Below are positions 20,716 to 31,456 of a stretch of DNA of 64,000 nucleotides, piece after piece. The DNA is taken from NCBI GenBank assembly GCA_013399875.1, contig VXAZ01009327.1:124001-188000 (forward strand). The letters run 5' to 3'. Below the pieces are notes generated by a model, which had not been told where the DNA came from, ran no database searches, and saw only the letters and a program-made list of their open reading frames with translations. Position 1 is the first letter of the stretch. Each line of letters begins with the position of its first letter. The translations under genes and the position numbers were made by a program. This DNA comes from Gymnorhina tibicen (Eukaryota > Chordata > Aves > Passeriformes > Artamidae).

Positions 20716-21884
20716 GAACCAGGGTGAGCTGCAGCCCAGGTGATGGGAGCCCAAGGCCTCTCCACAGACTGGAGGGTGCAGGACACCTGGTCCTGGAGTC
20801 AAAGGATTTAAATAAGTAAAGAAATTGGGGTGGGTTTCTTTTTCCATCTCAAATTTGTCGAGTTATGGTCCAAACTTCCCAGCCTCACTGTTTTGGGAGA
20901 GGCTTTACCTGATGGGCCACCTAAGGAGGAATTTGGCCACTCCTAGATGCTGTTCAGCTCCAAAAATACCCTCAAACCAAACCTTCCTTGCTGGGAAGCC
21001 TCCTCCCAGGCCAGCCAGAGCAGCCTGGCTTTTGACTGGGTTTCACCTCCCTGGGTCATTAATTATCCCATTATTTTGATTTACTCCCACACCCCACCCT
21101 CTGCTCCATGAGGGAAGCAGGGCAGCCAGAAGGTGTGGTGGGGTGGGGGGGGGGAGGTAAGCTTAGCAGAGACCTGATCAATATTTCAATTGGAAAGGGG
21201 AAAAATCCCCAAACCCCCAAATATAAAACCCCAGAGCGCTCGTGGGAATGAAGCAAAGGGGGAATTGAATGGGACTAATGGGCTGTCCTGGCCCAGGAGG
21301 GCTGCAGGGATGCTGGGCTGTGTCCTTCCTGCTGTTTCTCCACTCTTTTCAGGGCACTTAAGACCCGAGGAAGCTCCACACCCGCTGATGGCCCACGTGG
21401 ACAGGGTGCTCAGCCATGTGCCAAGGACACACTGACTGTGCTGAGGGGCAGCCCTGGAAAGAAAGAAGGTATGGGGACCAGTGGCATTGCTGCCAGGCCG
21501 GTGCCACTGCCGAGGGATGTGTCTCTGAGAATGGGGAGCTGCCTCTGCCCTGGGCACAGCTGGGTGACTCCAAAAAGGGCCATTTTCTACTCCTGGATAC
21601 AGGGGTCTGGGTGATCTGGGGCAAGGACTGGGCAGGGATGCTCCTATTGCTCCCTGAAATGGAGTTCATTTTCCTGCCTTTCTGGGGAAAAAAGAAAGCT
21701 TTCTCCTCCTTTGCAGCCAGTTTGGACAGAGGTTTCGTCCCCCCAGGGGCTCAGCCAGGACATGGGGCCGTGACCTCCTTGCTGCTGGGGATGGATCCGT
21801 CCTGCCTGGCGTCCGTGCCCTTCCCTATGTGCCACCCCAGCCTGGCAGACTGGGAGCTAAAAATAAGTGAAATGCAGGGGATAA

Positions 21885-22090
21885 CCGGGCGCCTAAATAT
21901 ATCCCTTCTTTAATTAGCACCAGGCGACTGCCTCGCAGTCACGTCCGTCTGCCCGCTAATCCCGCTGAGCTGCGCCCGCGTCACGGGGCTCCCCCGAAGA
22001 GCCTCCCGTGAGCTCGGGCACGGAGCATCCTCGCCGGCTGATCCCCTCTGACCCTGCCCGCGGCCTCGGCCTGAGGGGAGGCTGCCGGGG
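21885..22090. other. TTAATTAG motif next to CpG-rich segment
   Basis: A short AT-rich homeodomain-like motif (TTTAATTAGCA at about 21910) borders about 170 bases of CpG-rich sequence in the intergenic region. Function is unknown. It may be a second small regulatory island. Confidence 0.3.
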
Positions 22091-23423
22091 ATGGCCTGGC
22101 GTGGGAGGCTGACAAGGCACAGGGGTTAAACCAGAGCGAGGAGGGTCAGGGGTGAGGCGCGGGCATCGTCCTGCCGGTCCTGAGGTGTGCGAGATGGGGG
22201 ATGGGGTGTGCCAGGAATGGTGATGCCATGGGCTGGGAATCCCACTGGCAGTGGGATGCTCTCCCTTGGCGCTGCCTGGGGAGCTGCTCCGTGCAGGGCT
22301 GTCGCTGAACTCGGTGGGGTCAGGCTGGGAGAGTTCCCTCCTCCCCCGGATCTCACCGGGAGCATCCCTGCCTCTCCCTAGTGCTCACCCGAGGCAGTGG
22401 GTCAGGCAATATTTAACCTGTCTCAGCTTCATTGATCTCCGCGGTCCTTCAGGGGCTTGGAAGTTGGAGTTGCACCACGGCTCCTGGTTTTAGCATCTTC
22501 TGTTTCTAATACAGACATATAAATTACTGTTCCTGGGTTTGCTGCTTTGCTGGGTGCCATCAAGGAGGGATCCAGAGGAGGATGGGCTAAACCTATGGAC
22601 CTTGTGGCTGCAAACTCTTCTCTGTCAGTAGCTAGCTCTTCTTCTTTACTAAAAGGCTGGATTTCCCCCAGAACTGGCTTCTGGGAGGCTCTGTGAGCAG
22701 CACAGTGGGGCAGCATCCTGAAGGGTTTTTCTTTGGGTTCCTTCAGAGCATATGACCAAGCCATCCCTGCTGCTGGCAGCGAGGACATGAGGGCTCACTG
22801 CTCTGGGAGTAAGTCTGGGCTTTGCTCTGGACACCCCTGTTAATCTGGAAGGAGAAGGTCTCTGGGAAAGACCTCCCAGGTCACCGGCAGCAGAAGGTGG
22901 CATTCCCCAATGAACGATTCCTGTGCTCATCCTCTTATCCCCTGACAGCCATGGCTGCTTTGCTGGAGATGAAAAGGAGAAGATTAAAATGAGATTTTAA
23001 AGATTTCCAGCCCCAGGTCACTGGTGTGACACCCCAGGCCACTTTCCTGCTTGATTGCTCACCAGTGATCTTAAAAGTAAATGGGCTCCTGCTGCCTCCC
23101 TCCCACCCTCACCTGACTTTTTAGAAGTTGATGTGGGTGGCGGAGCCAGCTTGGTAATTTTGGAGCTGTCGCTGATGGGGGTGCTCCTTAACCCTGCTGG
23201 TGCCGTTGGGTTTGTCCGTGGGGCTGCTCGGGGGTGCACGTTCCCAGAGCAGTGGGGGATGCTCCTGTGGGACAGGGGCCTGGACTGCTCCCCAGCACTG
23301 CGCACGTTCCCTCTCACCGTTAGGACACCAGGATGTTTAGAGCATGAGGAGGGAAGTAGGGCCCCTTGTGCCCCTCCCTGTCCCCCCATTCCCTGCATTT
23401 CCATGTGCTTACTTTCCTGGTTG

Positions 23424-23496
23424 CTTTAGCCGTGAAGGTCTTTAGCCATGAAGGTCTTTAGCCATGAAGGTCTTTAGTCATGAAGGCCATGAAGGA
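23424..23496. repeat. Short tandem repeat, 16-base unit
   Basis: About three and a half copies of the unit tttagccatgaaggtc follow one another, with point changes (cgtgaagg, gtcatgaagg) and a degenerate end (ccatgaagg). This is a local minisatellite. Confidence 0.85.
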
Positions 23497-24905
23497 GGAA
23501 TATTTCCCCCCTTGCCTCTTTCCCGAACCTTCAGCTGGATGCAACGATGTCCAGCAGAAACCTGTGGGGCTGTGGCTGCTGTCCCGTTTGGGGATGTGAA
23601 CCTCCAAATTCAAGGGAATGGTGGTGCAGCAGTGCTGTGGAGCAGCTGATCCCTTGCCCTGCCTGCACGATGGTGCATGGGCAGCCCCCCCCATCTGTTT
23701 TGCAGCTGGGGATGAAGGCCCCACTTTTCCCCGGGAAATTTCCAGCTGTGGGAGTCAGGCCAGTGCTGCCCATGCAGTCAGTGCCATGAGACCTTCTGGT
23801 TTTTATCAAACTCCCAACCCAGCACCCAGGAAAACCCCTCCTGCTCGTGGGACACAGACATTCCAGCCCTGCTTCTCTGTCCTTGTGCTGGAGGAGCGGG
23901 TGCTGGCACTAGGACAGGAATCAGATCAGTTGATTTGGAGACCAAATTCGAGTTTTTGGGGGTTTTTGGGGTTTGGCAGCTTGAGTGGGTGTGAGATTGC
24001 ATTTGGAGCTGGGCTGGAATTCCTTTTTTGTCCTGCCTGCTGGGGCCTTCCTGCACGGGAGAAGGACACGCACATGTGCGCTCAGGCACATCCCAAATTC
24101 AGGGCAATCCACCCCATCCTTCCCCAAATCCTGCTCTCAGGGGAGCGAGGCTGGAGCTCCACCAGAACTGCTGCAGACCTCTGAGGGTGCTGTGGCCGGG
24201 TGCTGATGAAGCTCCAGGAGTGGCTTATCCTGATAGGAGTGCAGATAACGCAAGGAAGGAACACCAGGGACACTCTGGGCAAGTGCTGCACCCATGGAAC
24301 AGAGGGATGATGCTCCTTCGGGGTCTGGTTGCAGAATGGGACATTTGCTGCTCAGGGAGAGGGGGATGAGCCCTGAAGAGTGTTGAGCCTCTGGGGAGGG
24401 CTGAAAGGATGTGCCTGAGGATCTGGGAATGCAATGGCAGAGCCAGAAAATGCCCTGTAGCACGGCCCAGCACATCGGGCTGGCAAAGGACATCCTCCAT
24501 GGCACCTCTGTCCTTTGGGAATGCCAACCTATACCTTGGCAGAGGAAAAAAAGCACCGTTCCCCCAGCATGGGGCTGGCCCCCCTCAGCTGCTGTGGTTT
24601 GGGGCTCCCGGGGGGCTGTGGGGTGGCCGGTCCCCTTCCCAGCCCCTGCTGGCGGTGCAGTGGGTTCTCCAGCTGGATACCAGTGCCGGGAAGTGGGGGG
24701 AACCCCTTTGCACCCGCAGGTGCTCCCCTGGAAAGCCAAGAGCTGCCAGCAGCAGGCAGGAGCAGGGCTTGGCCGGCGTCCCTGTGCACAGACAGTGATG
24801 GATTCCAGACGGCCCACGGGCGCACAGGGCTCACCACAGCGTTTTCTCGGCAGCTGGGCTGCAAGAAGGTCTGGTCCAAAGGCAACATCCGTCAGAAAGC
24901 GGGTG

Positions 24906-24962
24906 GTGGGACCAGGAGGAGAAGGATGAGGAGGAGGAGGAGAAGGAGGAAGAGGAGGGGGA
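24906..24962 (+). repeat. Purine-rich (GGA)n low-complexity tract
   Basis: An almost pure A/G stretch with GGA/GGAGAA repeats. It generates spurious Arg- and Glu-rich frames on the plus strand. Confidence 0.85.
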
Positions 24963-25920
24963 TTGTTTTATTCCCTTGGCTGCCATAGTGACCTCTCAGG
25001 GCTGTCTCTGTTTCTCCATCCCGTCTGTCTCCTCCCATGCCTGTGTGGAAGGCTGGCAGCAGCAAAGGCGTGTTTCCAACTGCCTAAAAATATTTGGGAT
25101 GCAGGCAGTGGGTAGGGGAGGCTTGGCCTGCCCTGCCAAGGGTGTCAGGTGTGCCCCACATTGTGTGAGTGAGAAGGCTCGTGGGGAACCATTCCCTGTG
25201 CTGCAGGAGGGGAGAGCCCAGGGCTGGGCACAGCTTCAGCTGGGGAAGGTGGGTTGGTGCATCCCCTCCCTCTGCATTTGGGGTGGGGGAGCAGATTTTA
25301 GGCCGCTGACAGAAGAACTGGTTGGAAGCCAGCAGGTTTGGGGGCTGTTCAGGAGGAAAATGCTTGTCCCCATCACCTGGAGAGTCTGAAAGGCCATCTG
25401 AGCATGCAAGCCATCGAGTCCTCTGGAAGGGACATGGTTTGAGGGGAGCTGTGGAGATCATTCAGTTTCCCATCCTGAATGAGGCTGGGAATTATCAGAC
25501 ATGTTCAGAAAACAACCTCTGAGCTGAAAATGATGGTGATGAACACCTGCGCCTCCAGTGAATCCTGGAGGAGGGATTTTTCTCCCTCAGGAGACAGGTG
25601 AAAGGGCCGTGCAGCATCTGCATCTTGCTCCCAGCGGAAGGCTTTTCTTCCCAGAGCAGCAAGAAAAGTCTCCCAGAAATCGTAGACACAACAATTACGC
25701 CATGAAGTAGGAAGGAAAAAAATAAAGAGCAACACAAAAAAGGAAAGGAAAAATGCCAACAACCCGCCCTGTGCCCAGGATCAAAGCTATGAGCCGTTTG
25801 GGAGCCCTTGGACAGGAATATTCCCCGGTTCCTTTGGCCAAGCCGCTGCTGTGAAAGGCTGCTTTGTTCCCGAGGCCTTAGCCTCACTTTTCCTGCTGCG
25901 GACTTCGCTCCCGCCAGTGG

Positions 25921-25975
25921 CTGGGCAGGTGAGAGGGGGCAGGTGAGATGGGGCAGGTGAGGCGGGGCAGGTGCT
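25921..25975. repeat. Tandem repeat with GGGGCAGGTGAG-type unit
   Basis: Four imperfect copies of a roughly 15-base unit containing GGGCAGGTG lie in a row. Each copy has an E-box-like CAGGTG core. Confidence 0.85.
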
Positions 25976-28527
25976 GGGGCCGGGGACCTGCTGGCTCTGC
26001 TGCAGTGGCAGCACTTTGATGGGCACAGAGGAGCAGAATGAGGAGCCCCGGCTGCTCCTCTCCCCAGCTGACACTGAGGGCAGGTATAAAATACCCAGAG
26101 CTATTTATTCCATGAGTGACGTGTGTTCAAGTGCCCTTGTACTCCTCCTCACCCCCTCTTCTGCCCCGAAGCCTGCCTTTTCCTCAGGTCTTCACAAATT
26201 TTAGGCCAAAGTAACACTTGCCTTTTATCTTTTTAGTTTCTCTTTTTCTCTTTTTTTTTAATAACCTATGTTTGTTGTCCCGGCTTGGTGCTGAGCTGCA
26301 CCATTCCATGACACTGGAATTTCCCTTCCACAGCTCCTTCTAGGTTATGGGGCCTCACCACCTCTGTCTGCAGTGCTGGGACAGTCAGGTTTGGCCAAAA
26401 TTCCCCTTGCCAGCGGTAAGGAGAGGCAAGGTCCTACAGCCCCTAGGTCTCCAATCTCCAGGGTCCTACATCCCCAAATGCCACATCTCAAGTGCAGAAC
26501 GGACTATGAGGCTGACTAAGCCCCTTTAACTCTGAGGTGTCTCACATCAGGTCAGCCTAAATTCTCTCCAGGTGCCGGACGTGGTCACGTTGCCTGGTTT
26601 CTGTGGGTCTAACGTGGGGCAGGAAGGGCGGCTCTGGCCGGAGCCCAGCCCGGAAAGCTCGGCCGGGCCCTTGCTCGGCCCGGCAGTGCGGTGGGGAAAG
26701 CTGCCCGGAACAGACCAGCCCTGTGCAAAAATGGGAACCTGTGTTGCCGATGAAAAGTGCTTTCTTTGGGTAGGATGTTTGTGTTTCCTTTGGCAGAGCG
26801 GCCGCGGGAGCGTGCACAGCACCTGCCCAGGACGCCTGGCTCTGCTCTCAGTGCACCCATCCTGCCCCTTCCCTTGAAAGTGCGAGCAAAGGGAAAAAGC
26901 TTGGGAAATGCTCCAGCTACAGTTCTGCTTGAAGCAGGGCTGTGACTATCGAGTGCCTCTCCCGGGCACAGGCCTGCGGCAGCAGGAGGAAAAGCTGGGA
27001 TCTTGCCCAGAAGCCCATGCAGGAGCACAGGGAGAGGTTTTTGGGATGGAGGGGCACATCCTGGCCCCTGCCCTCCTGGCACCCTAGTCTGCCTGAAGAT
27101 CCTCCACCATGGGACATGCCTTTGCTTGCCCCTGAGGCCCTGTGACAGCTCATGCTCCTCTTCCTGCTCCTTACCCCTCTTCTGGGAGCCAGACCCTGAG
27201 TTGTTCTAGTTTGCATCAGGGCTGGGAGGCTGAGCCAGCTCGATGTGGGGAGCTGCCTCCTCTTGCTCCAAGGGAGAGGTCAAGGCTTTGTCCCTTGTCT
27301 GGGGGGATGGCTTGGGTCTGGTGGGGCCAGGGAAGGGAGGGCTCCGGGCAGATGGCTGTGCACAGGAGAGCTGGAGCCCAGGGGAACCTGCAGCGGGTCC
27401 TGCCCCGCAGTGCGCCAGAGTGACTGGGCAGAGGTGGCCAGGATATTTCCCAGGAGCCACCACCACCACCACGGATGGGTTTGGAGGCAGGAGAGCGGGC
27501 AGCAACCCAGGCTGGTGCTCTGCAGCCTTTTCCTCTTGCTCCACCACGCCTTCTGCCCAGGGAGCACAGAGACTTCACGCAGACGGTGCCCTGGCATTTT
27601 GTCCCCTACCCATCACTTCTCTACAAGGCCAATTAGATCTCCTCAGGGAGAAAGACTTGTCATCAGAAAGAACAGATTTGATAAAAATAGCAGTCAAGAG
27701 AAAATATGGAGAAAATAGTAGCCAGGGAAGTAGATTATGTTGGTCAGGGTGAAGCCTGTGTCCTTCCAACCCTTCTGGGCTCACGGATAACATTGGTACA
27801 GAAAGGCCAATGATGGTGTGGGACTGTGCCAGCTCAACCAAAATCTGTGTGGGATGTTTTTCCCCCCTTGAAAGTATTGTCCAGAGTCAAATTTTGTACA
27901 TTACCATTTTGTTCCAATTTTGATGAGGGCTGACAAGCAAGATGGTGAGATTTCCCATGAAATGGGGATTCTGGGTCTGTGGCCAACCCTAATCCACCAG
28001 TTCACTTGAAAGCTGCTGACTGCTGCCCCAAGCTTGGACTTGATGCTCCAAGGAGGGAAATGCTGCATCCCGTGTCTCATGGGGATGAATTGCAGCCCAT
28101 GAGCAGGGTGAACACTCCCCCATCCTCGTGTCTCCCTGGGGCTCAGCCAGGCTGTGCTTCTTTGGGAGGGGTCCTGTTCCCAGGGGATTCAGGCAGCACC
28201 CTCCATCTTGGGTACCTTTGCACCTGCCCCAACCCCAAACCCAGTGGGACTGGTGTGAGAAGCAGCTGCCTCGGCTGCATTTCCAGGCTCAGGTGCTTCA
28301 TTCATGGCAGAGGCACCTGATGGCTCCCACATTCCGGCTGTGCATGTTGGAGTGGGAGGGAGGGGACAGACAAACACGTCCCTCACGGATTTTGGGCTGC
28401 TCAAGGTGCTGTGCAGCACACTCACCACACTGCCCTTTATTTATGACTGTGGTACTCGGAGCTATGGCTGTGGTTGTGTTGCTCCTGCTGCCCAGCAACA
28501 CGGTGCCTATTAAACTAAGCTATTAGA

Positions 28528-28537
28528 CTAAAATAAG
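28528..28537. promoter_or_regulatory. MEF2-like site
   Basis: CTAAAATAAG fits the MEF2 consensus YTAWWWWTAR closely. It sits in an AT-rich pocket (28500-28560) of the GC-rich intergenic region, followed by CTATTTTGAG. No experimental support is available. Confidence 0.35.
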
Positions 28538-29570
28538 TCTATTTTGAGAGCTGAAACCAAGGAGGAGAAGTGGAGCAGCCTGGTTGCTGCAACAAGCCCC
28601 GGGTTTCAAACCAAACCCTGATCCCTTACATCAAGGCATTTTGGCTGGGGGAGGATGGGCTTTTGGAGGTGTTCGGGTTTTTCCCGCCAGATTTCTTTTC
28701 CTATGGGCAAGCTCCTCACATGAATCTCCCACTAGAGTGGGCTCCTGCATGGGGGGGAACAGAAATCCCATGAAAGCAGCCTGGGGACCATCTGTCCATC
28801 CATCCTGTGCCCCTGCCCTGTGGTGCCATGCCTGGGCGTGCCGGGCCATTGCCTGCCCCTGGGAAGGCTCCCGTGTGTGAGTGGGGGGGAACCCAGGGGT
28901 CTTGCAGGAAGCTCTGTGGAGTTGCTGAGGATGGAAAAATCCCCGGGATCTGCCCTTTCTCTGAGAAGACATCTGAGCTGGGAGGTGTTTTTCTTTCCAT
29001 CCAGTCAGCACGGCCGCTTGGAAATTTCCTATGCCGGCTCTGGCTGTGATGTTTTCATAACAGAACGAACAGTCTGGCAAAGCCCTGAAAAACTACTCGC
29101 CAATTAGTGACTTACATCTTTCCTGCAATTCTACCTCATTAGCCCTTATTAAAAAGAAATAAATTAAATAATACTAGAAAAGATCCAGGCCCCTGCAGCA
29201 GTCCTCCCACTTTCTTGCTGATGTTTCCCCATCGCTCTCCTCTCGCCTGGGGGTGCCAATGCAGTGAACAAAGCCCGTGGCTCATCCATTGGGTACCACG
29301 TGGCTCCTGCTGTTCCAGGTGATGTTTCTGAGTGGCTGCATCCCTCCTGTGCTGTGCCCCTTCCCTGTGAGCAGGACAGCAGGGAGCACACCGAGGTGCT
29401 GTAACATGGGGTGAGCTACTTGCTGGGTGTAATGACAGATGCCTGAGTGACTCCTCAGGGTCCATTTGGGTGCTCCCAGCTCTCCTGCACCATGATCAGG
29501 GACTCTTCTGTCCACTTGGGTGTTCCCTGCCTGCTGGTGGAGGGGCCTGTGGTGTGGGTGATGGAGGGAA

Positions 29571-29583
29571 TGCTGACTCAGCA
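29571..29583. promoter_or_regulatory. Perfect palindromic MARE/AP-1 site
   Basis: TGCTGACTCAGCA is a complete 13-base Maf recognition element of the TRE type, with an AP-1 core. A second AP-1 core, TGACTCA, follows at 29644-29650. The pair suggests a bZIP-responsive element in the intergenic region. Confidence 0.4.
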
Positions 29584-30345
29584 ACTGAAAAGGCTTACTC
29601 GGTCCCGTGAAAAATGCTGATCTAGCATTTAAAAAAAAATGGTTGACTCAGGAGGTTGGAAAAACGTTGCTCTTCAGTCTGCAAAAACGTCAACTCATGG
29701 GGCTGCAAAAACACCGAGCCACGCACAGCCACTGCCCCTGCCCTAAATTTCTGAGGACGCTGGGGTGGCATCCCATCTGACTCCCAAGTTTAAGGGGCAA
29801 AACGTCCCCCCCAAGTTTGCCCTCCTGCCAGCACCTGTGTTTAGAATGAAAGAGGATCAGCAACACCACCCCCAAACTCGCTGATGTTGCAGTGGTTCCA
29901 GTGCCTGGTGCTGATGAAGGAATGGGGAAAGCAAACAATGATTTCCCAAACTCCTGCAGTGTCTAGGTGAATGGATACAGCGGAGCCATGTCTTTCCTAA
30001 GTCTGCCCAAGTGGAGCATCCCCTCCTCTTCCTCCAGCACCAACAGTGGCATCACCAAATGTGCAGAGGAAGCAGTGAGCCATGCAAGAACACTGCTGAT
30101 GGCTCCTGCTCCCTCAGAAGACGCTGTGAAAGGAACGCAGGGAAGGCTCCATTAAGCAACACGCGTGTGCTACGCGTATTCCTCCCTCCTCCCAGCCCCA
30201 GGAGGGGCTTTCTCTCCAGCCTAGAGGAAATCAGACCTCTGCAAGTCTTTTTTTTTAAAGCTTCTGTTAAAGATGATGCCCATGGCCTCGGCTGGGAGAC
30301 AGACACAGCTACACCACGGCAGCCCGACCACGCTGCAGTTCGGAA

Positions 30346-30423
30346 TTTATTAGAAACAGCTGTCAGTACATCCTTCTAAAACATTACATGTCAATGTGCT
30401 TTATTGCAATTTTTTTTTTTATT
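30346..30423 (-). terminator. PIK3R3: Cluster of three PIK3R3 poly(A) signals
   Basis: On the minus strand AATAAA occurs at 30418-30423 and 30400-30405, with TAATAAATT at 30346-30351. Three canonical hexamers within 80 bases at a compositional boundary mark the likely distal cleavage zone of PIK3R3. Confidence 0.6.
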
Positions 30424-30679
30424 GCATTTTTTTTTGATCTAGAGCAAGTAGGCCCAGGATGCTTAGTGTCTGGGATTTAAAAGCCCAACCATCTAGTAAA
30501 AGAAAGTACAGCAAAATTGTAACACACCCGGTGACAAGTACAGTGTTGCATTACTGAGCTAGAAACTACAGGATGACTTGTCAGAAAACACTAACATACA
30601 CTTGGTTTCCTTATGAAGCAGTTTGTTTCTTTTCTTTAAAAGTTAAACTACATGAATTCCTTTTTTTTTTTCTTTTCTT

Positions 30680-30698
30680 CCCCCCCACCCCCCTCCCC
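30680..30698 (-). other. G-quadruplex-forming motif in PIK3R3 3' UTR
   Basis: The plus strand has runs of 7 C, 6 C and 4 C separated by single bases, so the PIK3R3 RNA carries G4, A, G6, U, G7. It is followed by an A-rich purine tract. The RNA could fold into a stable G-quadruplex about 280-330 bases before the poly(A) signals. Confidence 0.6.
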
Positions 30699-31379
30699 AA
30701 CTACACCATAAACGACAGAAGAACAGATTTTACACAAATAACAAACAAGAGTACCAAAGTTACATGCTGGAATTCATCTGGAAAACAAAATAATTCGATA
30801 GCTTCTGGAGAAGCAGGTTCTTAACAGATGCAGTTTCCCTTAAAGAAAATAGAAGTCAAAGAAAAGCAGAAACATTGATGCAAAGGTTGTACAAAGGAGT
30901 GTGCTGTTATTTCAGCCCTCGACACAAGATCAAACACCCACTCATGCTTTACATTGAACCACACCTTGTACAAAGAGTCCACTCACAAAGGGACACGCAC
31001 CAACACCACCCATTGCACATCAGCTCTGGACAGGGGGCACTGAGGGGCCACTGAAACGTGCAAACAATCACTGTGTCTCACAGGAGAGCAAGAGGGGTTT
31101 CTTTTGCTAAGCCTTTGCCTGGGACATGGTTGAATGCTTTGTCCCAGAGTAAGTAACACCCCAAATCAACTCTGCTTACAAATATAGTAGCAACCCCCCG
31201 AGGAAATCCAGAGTTCAGCATTTCAGAAGTACATATGCAAGATGAACACAATAAACTCCTTTTCATTTGACAAAAAAACCAACCCAGTTCTGCCTAAACA
31301 TGTGGCAGAAATGTGCTAACGGTGAGTTTTGTTTTATTTTTAAGGGGCAGTGCCACTTACAGCTAATGCATATAAATGT

Positions 31380-31456
31380 GTACGTGAATATATTTTACAT
31401 ATATCTATATACATACAGTACATATACACACACACGCACGCGCACACACACACACG
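31380..31456. repeat. TA/CA microsatellite
   Basis: Alternating ATATAT/ACATAT sequence passes into (AC)n with CG interruptions. On the minus strand it includes TGTATATA (31406-31413), which matches the Pumilio recognition element, though in a simple repeat this may be incidental. Confidence 0.85.

Larger units (their letters stand above)
18456..30330. other. Intergenic region between convergent MAST2 and PIK3R3 3' ends
   Basis: About 12 kb, mostly GC-rich and without a credible protein gene. Open frames up to 226 residues exist on both strands, but they overlap freely, lack splice or family support and have low-complexity Pro/Gly/Ser/Ala composition, as expected by chance in GC-rich DNA. Embedded features are listed separately: a CpG-rich island, a SINE, motif-rich non-coding blocks and short tandem repeats. 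No RNA gene was recognised. Confidence 0.7.

Noticed and set aside
24137..24817. 226-residue minus-strand open frame in the intergenic region
   Set aside because: Several other frames of similar length overlap it on both strands. Composition is GC-driven and there is no domain, splice context or upstream promoter signal specific to it.
27460..27475. CACCACCACCACCAC run considered as a coding His repeat
   Set aside because: It is a five-unit triplet run in a frame without other support, and is simple sequence.
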